Below are positions 1 to 8,700 of a stretch of DNA of 64,000 bases, piece after piece (within the stretch, counting starts at the first letter, position 1; the number at the start of each line of letters is the position of its first letter). The stretch covers positions 124,001-188,000 of the forward strand of contig JAQGOL010000024.1 in the NCBI GenBank assembly GCA_028293625.1. The letters are read 5' to 3'. A program made the translations under genes and the position numbers. Below the pieces are notes generated by a model. That model was not told where the DNA came from. It did no database searches and saw only the letters and a program-made list of their open reading frames with translations. Source of the stretch: Chthoniobacteraceae bacterium (GTDB taxonomy: Bacteria > Verrucomicrobiota > Verrucomicrobiia > Chthoniobacterales > Chthoniobacteraceae).

Positions 1-161
1 ACCGGCGGCTCGGCATTCAGGGTAATTGGAACGGGTTCACTGGCTGGGACCATTCCGGTCCGAAGCGGTCCACGCCATTGCGGCCAGTCGGCGGCAAACG
101 CGGAGGAGACCATGAGGATGGCGGCAAACGGAAAAATGCGGGGCGACATGTGGGCAGTCAT
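1..161 (-). CDS. PQQ-like beta-propeller protein, N-terminal fragment
   Basis: This is the start of a gene that runs off the left edge, so only about 53 residues are visible. The frame opens with a signal-peptide-like segment (MTAHMSPRIFPFAAILMVSS, cleavage likely after AFAA), followed at once by DWPQWRGPLRTG. That DWPQWRGP block is the typical mature N-terminus of secreted PQQ/BamB-like beta-propeller proteins, which are abundant in Planctomycetes and Verrucomicrobia (family knowledge). The function of the missing propeller cannot be judged. An alternative start is the ATG at 149. No Shine-Dalgarno motif precedes either start. It is divergent from the NHL-repeat gene at 234, so the two share a promoter region of about 70 bp. 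Confidence 0.7.
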   Translation of the reverse strand, partial: MTAHMSPRIFPFAAILMVSSAFAADWPQWRGPLRTGMVPASEPVPITLNAEPP

Positions 162-233
162 AAGGTTTCGAGGGCGGATGGCAGAAGAGAAAACGCGGTT
201 CGCATTCCAATCTTAGCCATGTAGAACTCCTGC

Positions 234-1310
234 ATGATCCGCTCCCTCCTCTTAGTGGCTCTTTTTTCCGGGCTCGCCATCCCCATGTTCGCCGCCCGGA
301 TTTCCACCGTGGCCGGGAGCGGGACAAAAGGGTTTTCGGGCGACAGCGGAGCTGCCACGCAGTCGCAAATCGCGGGGCCCGATGGGATATGCAGCGGCTC
401 CGACGGGGCGCTTTACATCTGCGATACGGAAAACCAACGGATACGCAAAGTCTCCCCCGACGGCACCATGACCACCGTCGCTGGAAATGGAACGCGCGGT
501 TACTCCGGTGATGGCGGCCCCGCCACAGCGGCGTCTTTAAATGAGCCTTATGAGGTGCGCCTCGACACGGCGGGCAATCTTTTCTTTGTGGAACGCCTCA
601 GTCACACTGTGCGCCGGGTGGATGCCAAAACGGGTTTCATCTCCACGGTCGCCGGCACAGGAAAAGCGGGATTTTCAGGCGATGGCGGACCGGGACAGAA
701 AGCAGAGATGAAAGAACCGCACAGCATTGGATTTGATCGTGCCGGCGACCTCTACATTTGCGATATCGGCAATCATCGAATCCGCAAAGTGGAGATGAAA
801 AGCGGGATCATTTCCACGTTTGCCGGGACTGGCGAAAAAAAGCCGACTCCGGATGGCGCCCCAATCGCAGCGACGCCATTGAATGGCCCGCGCGCGCTCG
901 ACTTTGATAAGGAGGGCAATCTCTGGCTGGCGTTGAGGGAAGGGAACGCCATCTACAAACTTGATCCGGTCACGGGCACCATCCATCACATGGCCGGCAC
1001 CGGGAAGCACGGTTTCACGGGCAACGGCGGGCCGGCCCGGGAAGCCGCGCTCTCAGGCCCCAAAGGGATTGCCGTCGGTTTGGATGGGAACGTTTATATT
1101 GCTGATACCGAGAGTCACTCAATTCGAATGCTCGATTTGAAAAAGAAGACCCTCGAATTGGTGGCCGGAACCGGGGTAAAGGGGAATGGTCCCGATGGCG
1201 ATCCGATTTTGTGCAAACTGCAACGGCCGCATGGGGTGTTTGTTGGCGCCGACGGCGCGCTCTATATCGGCGACACGGAGAATCACCAAGTGCGCAGGCT
1301 TCAGCCGTAG
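234..1310 (+). CDS. Secreted NHL-repeat beta-propeller protein
   Basis: A 358-residue protein with a signal peptide of about 20 residues (MIRSLLLVALFSGLAIPMFA). The rest is a run of NHL repeats, each built around a TVAG-G-GFSGDGGPA block followed by an LYICDTENQRIRKV-type strand; about six copies are visible, at roughly 60-residue intervals, which would close a six-bladed propeller. NHL propellers of this GFSGDGG type are extracytoplasmic binding or scaffold domains, and no catalytic residues can be named. The gene converges on the histidine kinase gene (36 bp gap) and diverges from the PQQ-like gene at the window edge. The substrate or partner is unknown. Confidence 0.85.
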   Translation: MIRSLLLVALFSGLAIPMFAARISTVAGSGTKGFSGDSGAATQSQIAGPDGICSGSDGALYICDTENQRIRKVSPDGTMTTVAGNGTRGYSGDGGPATAASLNEPYEVRLDTAGNLFFVERLSHTVRRVDAKTGFISTVAGTGKAGFSGDGGPGQKAEMKEPHSIGFDRAGDLYICDIGNHRIRKVEMKSGIISTFAGTGEKKPTPDGAPIAATPLNGPRALDFDKEGNLWLALREGNAIYKLDPVTGTIHHMAGTGKHGFTGNGGPAREAALSGPKGIAVGLDGNVYIADTESHSIRMLDLKKKTLELVAGTGVKGNGPDGDPILCKLQRPHGVFVGADGALYIGDTENHQVRRLQP

Positions 1311-1345
1311 AACATAGAAGAACCGTGAAGTGAACGGCGGGGTCT

Positions 1346-2755
1346 CTATCCAATGACCGTTTCCGCTGGTAAAAGGATGGTTGCTCTTGTGCCTCCATCC
1401 AACTCGCAGGAGACACTCGCCTTGCCTCCATGCGACTCCACAATCGCGCGCACAAAACTTAACCCAAGTCCCAGTCCGCGTTCAGAACGGCTCTTGTCGC
1501 CGCGAAACAGCCGATCCCAGATGCGCGGCAGATCCTCGGGCGAAATGCCACTGCCCGTGTCCGCGAAATGGATCGCGACGGACTGCTCGACGCGGTTTGC
1601 AGTGATGCGCACCCGGCCTCCGGCGGGCGTAAATTTGATCGCGTTATCCAGCAGATTGGCGAAAACGCGTCGGAGCGCGCCGGCATCGCCGCTGACTCGC
1701 AATCCGGACTGCACCTCGTCAGTGACGACGACTCCCTTTTCCTCGGCTACTTCGGAATAGGAATCGACAGCTGAGTGAACCAGTTCAACGAGGTCAACGG
1801 GAACGTGTTGGAACTGGATCAGCCCGGCCTCGGTTTCCGCGATGTCCATCAGCGTGTTCAGGAGCGTCATCACGCGCTCCGCTTCCTCCACGCAATCGGC
1901 GAGCGCATCCCGGGTGGTGTCGATATCTTCGGCGCTTTCAAGTGCGGTTTGTGCTTTTTGACGAAGCCGTGTCATTGGCGTGCGCAGATCGTGAGCGACG
2001 TTATCGAGCGAATCGCGCATTCCACGAACAAGGCGCTCAATACGGGCCAGCATCTTGTTAAAGAGCTGAACCAGGGCATCTAGTTCATCGTTGCTGCCAC
2101 TCGATTGCACACGCGCATCAAAGCTTGCCGTCGCCACGATCTGTTCAGCGACCGCGGTGAGGTGCTGTACCGGACGGAGCGCCCGCGAGGCGAGGAAGGC
2201 TCCGCCGCCGACACTGGCGGGCAGAAAGATCAGCAGCACCACAAAGGTGGCGGTGCGGAATCCCGCCAGCAGCTGCCGCATTTCATAGGTCGATCTGCCC
2301 ACTTCAATCAACGTGCCGTCGGGAAGCCTCGCGAATCGCAATAAAAGCTCGGTGCCCGCCGGCGAAACCAACGTCACCCAGCCCCCTGTCACCGAAGGGG
2401 CGGGCGCTTTTTCTGCCAGTTGGCCGGGTTCAAATTCGACCCAATCGTCCGCGTCCCGCAAAAAAATGGTGTGGTTGAGCGAATTGGCGACGCGGAGGAA
2501 AAAAGCCTTTTGTTCACGCCCTTTGCGAAGCGCGGCGCGCATCCGCACGGCTGGCAGGCCGCCTTCCTGAAATTCGGCAACGTATTGATTAAGCCGGAAC
2601 TGAATGGCGTCGCGCTCCTGCGTCAGGAGGCGTTCCTGCATAACCAGGTAGGTCAATCCGAGAACGGTGAGGGCGGCGGTGAGAAAAAGCAACGCGTGCC
2701 AGAAGGTCAGGCGGATGCTCAGCCTGCCGAGATGTTTACGAAGGACGGAAAACAT
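1346..2755 (-). CDS. Membrane sensor histidine kinase
   Basis: A 469-residue kinase with a short cytoplasmic N-terminus, a first membrane helix at about residues 18-40, a periplasmic sensor of about 120 residues, a second helix at about 168-190, and a HAMP linker (ASRALRPVQHLTAVAEQI). The HisKA domain carries the phosphorylatable His255 in VAHDLRTPMTRLR. The ATPase domain has the N box (NLLDNAIKF, about 367-375), G1 (DTGSGI, about 399) and G2 (GLGLGLS, about 427). The layout matches OmpR-partner kinases of the CusS/CopS/QseC kind, but the sensor has no motif that identifies the ligand. Its start lies inside the 3' end of the response regulator gene (20 bp overlap), so the two are translationally coupled. 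Confidence 0.93.
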   Translation of the reverse strand: MFSVLRKHLGRLSIRLTFWHALLFLTAALTVLGLTYLVMQERLLTQERDAIQFRLNQYVAEFQEGGLPAVRMRAALRKGREQKAFFLRVANSLNHTIFLRDADDWVEFEPGQLAEKAPAPSVTGGWVTLVSPAGTELLLRFARLPDGTLIEVGRSTYEMRQLLAGFRTATFVVLLIFLPASVGGGAFLASRALRPVQHLTAVAEQIVATASFDARVQSSGSNDELDALVQLFNKMLARIERLVRGMRDSLDNVAHDLRTPMTRLRQKAQTALESAEDIDTTRDALADCVEEAERVMTLLNTLMDIAETEAGLIQFQHVPVDLVELVHSAVDSYSEVAEEKGVVVTDEVQSGLRVSGDAGALRRVFANLLDNAIKFTPAGGRVRITANRVEQSVAIHFADTGSGISPEDLPRIWDRLFRGDKSRSERGLGLGLSFVRAIVESHGGKASVSCELDGGTRATILLPAETVIG

Positions 2756-3410
2756 AACCGATGGCGCGCACGGTATGGATGAGCTTTACCACGAAGTCGC
2801 GGTCCATACGATTGCGTAGCCGGCAGACGAGCACATCGACAAGATTGGTCTGCGGATCGAAGGAATAATCCCACAAACGTTCCAGCAAATACGACTTTGC
2901 AAGGGGGCTCCCGGCATTGCGCATGAGCAGTTCAAGCAAGGCAAACTCACGAGGTGGCAGATCAATGCGCTGTCCGTCGCGCCTGACCGTTCGTCCAACA
3001 AGATCAACGGTGACTCCCGAGTTTTCAAGGCGCTCCGATTCGGCGGTTTGCTGGGAGCGCCTCAGAACGGCTTCGACGCGCGCCAGGAGTTCACCAAGAT
3101 CAAAAGGCTTGGCAAGGTAATCGTCCGCACCGCTGCGCAGGCAGGTTACCTTATCGGAAAGCGATCGTTTGGCGCTGAGCACAATGATGGGCGTTTTTAC
3201 CTTCGCCCCGCGCAGGTGCTCAATAATCGTGAGACCGTCCTGGCCCGGAAGCATGAGATCGACGATTGCGGCATCGTAGTTTGTGGAGCGCGCCATCTGC
3301 TCCCCGATGCGCCCGTCGCCGGCGCAATCGACCGCATAGCCGGAACGTTGCAAACCGTGTGACACGAATGCCGCAATGTCGGCGTCGTCTTCGATCACCA
3401 GGATGTTCAT
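2736..3410 (-). CDS. OmpR-family response regulator
   Basis: A 224-residue regulator. The receiver domain begins MNILVIEDDADIAAF, with the acidic pair at 8-9, phospho-acceptor Asp51 (IVDLMLPGQDG), Ser79 and Lys101 (YLAKPF). The C-terminal winged helix (about 129-222) has the OmpR signature LPPREFALLELLMRNAG and ends RAIGYVFRPS. The open frame continues upstream to 3884, but the methionine at 3410 is where homology begins and gives the normal family length. It is the first gene of a two-gene operon with the kinase at 1346-2755 (20 bp overlap), and divergent from the gene at 3474 with only about 60 bp between. Targets are not evident; the heavy-metal-type organisation is suggestive only. Confidence 0.94.
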   Translation of the reverse strand: MNILVIEDDADIAAFVSHGLQRSGYAVDCAGDGRIGEQMARSTNYDAAIVDLMLPGQDGLTIIEHLRGAKVKTPIIVLSAKRSLSDKVTCLRSGADDYLAKPFDLGELLARVEAVLRRSQQTAESERLENSGVTVDLVGRTVRRDGQRIDLPPREFALLELLMRNAGSPLAKSYLLERLWDYSFDPQTNLVDVLVCRLRNRMDRDFVVKLIHTVRAIGYVFRPS

Positions 3411-3473
3411 GAGCCTGAAAATAACCGCGCCGTCAATGGGCGCCAGCGTGGAGCATGACATTGCGCGAATGTA

Positions 3474-4166
3474 ATGAACAAGACCGAGACATGCGCGCAC
3501 ACGGGTCTCAAATATCACGGCATGAGACGTTCCGCCGAAACGATAGACTCCTCGTCCGCGAACCATACACCGCGATGGCAACGTCAGCACGGTGATCTGT
3601 CCATCTCCGCCGAGTCGGGTGTGGCGTATTGGATGGAACATTGGAGCGAAATCGAGGCCCGCCTTGCGGCCCGTTCCCGGATGCTCCTGGCTCTTGATTT
3701 TGATGCCATGGTTTGTGCGGCGGGCACGAAGCCGGATCAGCTGGCATTTTCTGAAAGCATGGAATCGCTTTTGAAAAAACTCGGCGCATCGAACCGGATT
3801 ACCCTCGTGTTTCTCACAGAGCGCCCGTTGCAGGAAAGCCGGGCTCAAATTGGAATCAAGAACAGCTTTTATGCCGGAAACCACGGTGTCGAGGGCTTGC
3901 TTCCTGGTTTGACGGCCGGCCGGATCGCCTGGAGTAAAGGGAACGCGATTAGCCAGATTCTCGCAAAGCTCGATTTGACGCCTGCGGATACAATTTATGT
4001 CGGTGATGATGAGGAGGCTTTTAATCTGCTTTCAGAGGGGCTGACATTTTGCATCAGCAAGGAGGTGCCGGATTCGACCGCCCGATACCGCCTTTACAAC
4101 ATCTCAGAGGTGCCTGCCTTTCTTTTCTGTATTCTGTGCGACGTGAGCGGAATGCGGCTCACGTAG
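3474..4166 (+). CDS. Trehalose-phosphatase-like HAD protein with eroded motifs
   Basis: A 230-residue protein whose central and C-terminal parts follow the OtsB order: LALDFDAMV (HAD motif I), LVFLTERPL (motif II position), FYAGNHGVEGLLPG (the very typical trehalose-phosphatase AGNHGLE block), SKGNAISQIL, and IYVGDDEEAF (motif IV). The family normally has DFDGTL and GDDxTDEDAF. Here Gly-Thr after the second Asp is replaced by Ala-Met, and the metal loop is three residues shorter, so activity is doubtful. The first 50 residues resemble nothing known, and the real start could be the ATG at 3633 (MEHWSEIEARLAARSRMLL). No trehalose-phosphate synthase is adjacent. Assignment to the fold is fairly secure; assignment to the reaction is not. 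Confidence 0.65.
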   Translation: MNKTETCAHTGLKYHGMRRSAETIDSSSANHTPRWQRQHGDLSISAESGVAYWMEHWSEIEARLAARSRMLLALDFDAMVCAAGTKPDQLAFSESMESLLKKLGASNRITLVFLTERPLQESRAQIGIKNSFYAGNHGVEGLLPGLTAGRIAWSKGNAISQILAKLDLTPADTIYVGDDEEAFNLLSEGLTFCISKEVPDSTARYRLYNISEVPAFLFCILCDVSGMRLT

Positions 4167-4254
4167 AAAGGCGGTACAGCTGTAATTGGGGAATCCAAAG
4201 CTCCGGCCCGCTTGGTTGACGGCAATCCACGCCGCTGACAACCTTTTGCAAATC

Positions 4255-5778
4255 ATGAAATCAAGATCCCCCGGCCTGTTCGGTTTATTTGCGATCGTTT
4301 TTTTGCTGGCAATACTCCAGCCGGTGGCGGAAGGGGCGTATCTCCCATTTGATGGCGCGAAGAGCAGCTGGCATGAAGGATTCGAGCGGTATGACTATGT
4401 CATGGACGAGGAGACATTGGCGATTAAACCGTTTGAGGCTCCCGAAGGAGAAAGGTTTGGCGTCAAAGATCCTGTAAAAGGCCAGCGCCGCTGCATTGTC
4501 GTTGCGCCGAAAGTTGCGGCTCCCGGCAACCCATGGTCATGGCAGGGTTGTTACTGGGATCATCAGCCACAGACCGAAATCGAGTTGCTTCGGCAAGGTT
4601 TTCATGTGGCTTATATTTCCGCCAACGCCGTGCTAAAGCCCGGGCCGGAATGGGACGCGTGGTATACGTTTCTTACGGAGAAACATGGCCTGTCGATAAA
4701 GCCCGCTTTCGTAGGGATGAGCCGGGGCGGCGAATACGCTTACACGTGGGCTGTCGCGCACCCGGACAAGGTTTCATGTATTTACGCGGATAATCCGGGC
4801 GGAAACCGGGAGCTGCTGATGAAGATCGGCGGGTTGGCGATCAATGACGTGCCGCTGCTCCACGTCTGCGGAAGCATAGATCCTCTGCTTGAGAAATACT
4901 CCACTGCCATCGAAGCCATCTATCAGCAGATGGGGGGACGGATCTCCGTCATGATCAAGGATGGAGCGGCGCATCATCCGCATAGCCTTCGCGATCCGAA
5001 GCCGATCGCGGATTTCATTGTCCAAAGTATCCAGGCAGGTGGCGGCCTGGTACCCGATTATGTAAACGGCAAGTTCACCAGGAATTCATTTTATAGTATT
5101 GAGAATTCATACCGTGATTTTCCGAAGGAAGAAACGTTCATTACCTGCCGCGGACCGTGGTTTTCGGAGTGCTACGATCGCTACTCATTTGAATTGGACG
5201 GAGTAGAGGGTGCTATCACGGTCATCGCACCTAAAACGGTGGCTTCCGGAATGCCATGGGTATTCCGGGCCGGATTCGCCTCGCGCGATGCGGCGGTGGA
5301 CTTGGCCCTGTTAGCCAAAGGGTTTCACGTCGTCACAGGTCCGGTTTCATACAATACCGACGGACCGCTATTACAGCACTGGAATGCAGTCTACAAGCAC
5401 CTGACTGATCATCGATTCTCCAAAAAGCCGGTGATGGAAGGGGCGGGCCGCGCGGCGGGTGAAGTCTTTGCCTGGGCTGTTGAAAACCCGGACAAAGTTT
5501 CGTGCATTTACGGCGAGAATCCTGTTCTGCGCAGCTTCATGTCTAAGCTAACCCTGCTCGATAACCTGGCTTTGCTTGCAAAGGCGAACGTGCCGATTTT
5601 GTCCGTCTGCGGCGGTCTCGATCCCGCACTGAAAGATCAGACCCGTGTTCTTGAGAAGCGATACCAGGAGCTTGGCGGATCGATCACGGTCATCCTTAAA
5701 GAAGGCGAAGGGCATTATCCACTTGCTCCCAAAGATCCGCAGGCAGTCGTGGATTTCATTGCGAAAAAAGCACGCTGA
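4255..5778 (+). CDS. Secreted tandem alpha/beta-hydrolase-fold protein
   Basis: A 507-residue protein counted from the ATG at 4255, which opens a clean signal peptide (MKSRSPGLFGLFAIVFLLAI); the frame could start 23 codons earlier but that adds no plausible export signal. The mature part is an internal duplication. The first copy has nucleophile elbow GMSRGG (Ser156), acid Asp209 (GSIDP) and His240/241 (AAHHPH). The second copy repeats the same landmarks (NPDKVSCIYGENP, CGGLDP, GEGHYP), but its elbow reads GAGRAAG, with Gly398 where Ser is expected. One half is therefore probably an active esterase/hydrolase and the other an inactive, perhaps structural or substrate-binding, copy. It follows the OtsB-like gene by about 90 bp; the substrate is unknown. 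Confidence 0.78.
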   Translation: MKSRSPGLFGLFAIVFLLAILQPVAEGAYLPFDGAKSSWHEGFERYDYVMDEETLAIKPFEAPEGERFGVKDPVKGQRRCIVVAPKVAAPGNPWSWQGCYWDHQPQTEIELLRQGFHVAYISANAVLKPGPEWDAWYTFLTEKHGLSIKPAFVGMSRGGEYAYTWAVAHPDKVSCIYADNPGGNRELLMKIGGLAINDVPLLHVCGSIDPLLEKYSTAIEAIYQQMGGRISVMIKDGAAHHPHSLRDPKPIADFIVQSIQAGGGLVPDYVNGKFTRNSFYSIENSYRDFPKEETFITCRGPWFSECYDRYSFELDGVEGAITVIAPKTVASGMPWVFRAGFASRDAAVDLALLAKGFHVVTGPVSYNTDGPLLQHWNAVYKHLTDHRFSKKPVMEGAGRAAGEVFAWAVENPDKVSCIYGENPVLRSFMSKLTLLDNLALLAKANVPILSVCGGLDPALKDQTRVLEKRYQELGGSITVILKEGEGHYPLAPKDPQAVVDFIAKKAR

Positions 5779-5795
5779 GTGGTCATCGCAGACAC

Positions 5796-8700
5796 TCAAT
5801 CGCCAAGGAAACGTGCCTCCTCAGACTGCGCTCTAAGCAGCTGAGGCAAGTCCCTGGAATCAAGTTTGACGGCCAGCAGATGCGGGCCCGCGGAGATCGG
5901 GGCTATAAGGCGGCCGCCTGGATCGGTCTCAACGGATTTACCATCGAGCCAGGCGGTTTTTGCTCCCAATAAGACAAATGGTTTCTGCGATGCGGCGGGC
6001 ATTTCAAAGCGCGTGGTGGCATAGAAATCGCCTTGGGAGAGAATGCCCGCCAGCGGTGCAAGGAGTTCGCGCGGCAGACGGCCGTCGACCAGGGTCTGAA
6101 TGGGTTGACCAACCTGATCGCCTTTCAATGCGCTCGCCGCGTCAGGATAAAGCCACCAGACTCGCGCGACGCTTCCTTTGCTCGCATCGAATACGCCCGG
6201 TTTCCCGAGCTCGCCCAGGAAGGCAAAGAGGCTTCGCTTTTCAGTAAAATCGAGCGCATCGACCAATCCCGCCGGCATGATGCTGCCAACGTTTTCTTTC
6301 CTGACGAGGTTCGTCTTGATCAGGGCGATCTCCTGGCCGGGACCGGGTCGAAGAAACTGTTCGGTGGCAGTCTCTCGGGTGGGGATGCCTGTGATCTGGC
6401 TGCCGTCTTTCATGGTGAATGCGAAGGCGTGATAGCCTTCCTTCACCTTGCCTGCCGGATCGAGCACGCTTTCGATGATGTAATCAAGCGGCGCGCTTGC
6501 GCCGAGACTTGTAAGGTCGGGACCGAGCTTGCCGCCTGCTCCTCCGATCGCGTGGCATTGCACACAGCCAATCCGGCGGTAAACCATTTCGCCTTGGGAC
6601 GGATCGGAGCCGACTTTGACCTGAAAAACCATGCCTGAGATGGCACCGGCGAGTTCCTTCGGGGAAAGGACGATTTTTCCAGCCAGTGGCTCAATGACTT
6701 TTGCCAGGAGCGCCCCTTTGTAGCCGGTCTCGCGCGCGGCTTTTAATCCGGCGGCAAGAATGGGCTGGGAAAGGTTTTGCGGGAAGTTTTTCTCAAGCAA
6801 CTCCGCGGCGCCATCCACCCGCAGGATGCCACGCCAGAGTTCAAGTGCTTCCTGCTCGGAGATCGGTTCGGCAAAAAGGCCGGGCAGCCGCGCAAGAGCG
6901 GCGTCAAGCCGGGCAGGGGCGAGTGCCACGGTGGCAGCCCGACGCAGCGTGGAGGAAGGACCGGAGGCGGCCAGCGTAGAAAGGGCGTCAAACGCTTCCT
7001 GCTGGCCAAGAGAGCGGAGACTTTCAAGTGCGGCATTGCGTAGGGCTGCATCGTCGAGGAGGGCAAGTTCAGCGAGTTGCGGAACGATTCCTTCCAGTTT
7101 CCAAAAACCGGCAAGCCCGATGGCTGCCATGCGCAGATTGCGATCGGGATTTACAAAAAGACCGGTAACTGGCGATAGATCCCCTGTGGGCAGAACGGCG
7201 CGGTCGCGCGCCGCGGTGAGGAGCGCGTTGAAGGCGCGCTGTTGCGGCTGGGGATCGAGATTGCCGGCAAGCAGAGCGTCGAGCAGTTTGCGCAATTCAA
7301 CCGGGCCGCCCGCTTTTCCAATGAGCTCGATCCATGGGCCGCCGCCATCGCGCGCGATTGGACGTTCGCTGAGCACAAGGGCAAGGATTGGGGCGGCCGC
7401 TGCCGGTGGAACTGCGTTGAGGGCATATTCAAGTTGGGCCTCGTGGTTTTCAATTTTCCATGCGCCGGTGATCACAGCGTCGACCCATGGCCACGCCAGA
7501 TCATTGACGCTCTGCCAGGTCGCGAAATCGAGGAAATCGTCGGAAGCGAATTTTCCGGAAACCGCGGCATCAAGCACCATGGCAACGCTGTTTGGAGTCT
7601 GGATGCGAGCCAAAGCGCGGACCGCTTCAAGACGGACCCGGGGGTTCTCAGAGGCGAGGCGTTTTTCAAAGAGCGCCCGCAATGGTAAAAATTCGTGGAT
7701 GGGCGAGTTCCTGGAGTTGAAGCCAAAGCCCACCGGATCAAATTCGGGCAGAGCACCCGGCATCGGCTGGATGCGGTTCATTTCGCCCATATGCCGGGCG
7801 GTGTGGATCAGGCAGGACGGGTCCGGGTTGTTGTAAACGATGCTGATGTAGAGGGAAGGGGGCGTGGTGAATAAATCAACCACTCTTGCGTTCCGCACAT
7901 AGGTGAGAGGACGGGAGTTTGGCTGCGACCAAAGATAAGCCTGAATACTTTTTAAATTAAAAGTGAACAAGGCTTGGGTCGCCTGTGCCAGAGCCCAGGA
8001 ATTCTCTGAGAAATAGAGTTGCTTGAGTACATCGTTTGCGTCTTTGGCGCGCATCGGTTCCCATTTCGCCAGAGGCCGCTCCTTGCAGGTTATTCGCCAG
8101 ATGCGGCCACAATGTTTGTCACGGCGGGGATCGCGAAAATCGACTTCGCCGTGATTGATCACTGGATTGGACCAGTCCGCAACATAGAGCGCGCCGTCGG
8201 GCCCGAGTTTTACGTCGATAGGCCGAAATGACATGTCGCTGGTGCGGACCACATCAGGCAGCTCGCTGGTTGAATACCCGGAGGAGAGCGCCGCGGGAGG
8301 GGTCGCCGCGTTGCCACCCAGAGCCAGATCGTTAATGCCGAAGCGGACAATGCGGTGGGCGCGGAAATCGCACGTGATCGCGTTGTCCTGCCAGTCGTTT
8401 GGAAAATGAGGGCTTCGAATGAGTTCAAGTCCGGAAAACTTGGGGTATGCGCCAGGGCTGATAGTGGCAATACTGCGCCGCGCTCCTTCTGCCGCAGTGA
8501 AAACGGCGCCGGGAAAAGCCCAGCTCAAACCCGCGTAACCCGCTCCATCAGAAAGAAAGGTCTGTCCGAAGCGATCCTCCTGCTGGCCCCAGGAGTTCCA
8601 CATGCCGCGGGCAAAAACCTCAAGGCGCTCAGTGCGTGGATCGTAGGCAAAGACGGCGCCTGAGTTGGCGCGCACCACGCCCCATGGGGTCTCGACATGG

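Noticed and set aside
6760-7836. 358-codon open frame on the plus strand
   Set aside because: It is Ser/Arg/Ala-rich and antisense to the HEAT region of the 1476-aa protein; composition is typical of a shadow frame.
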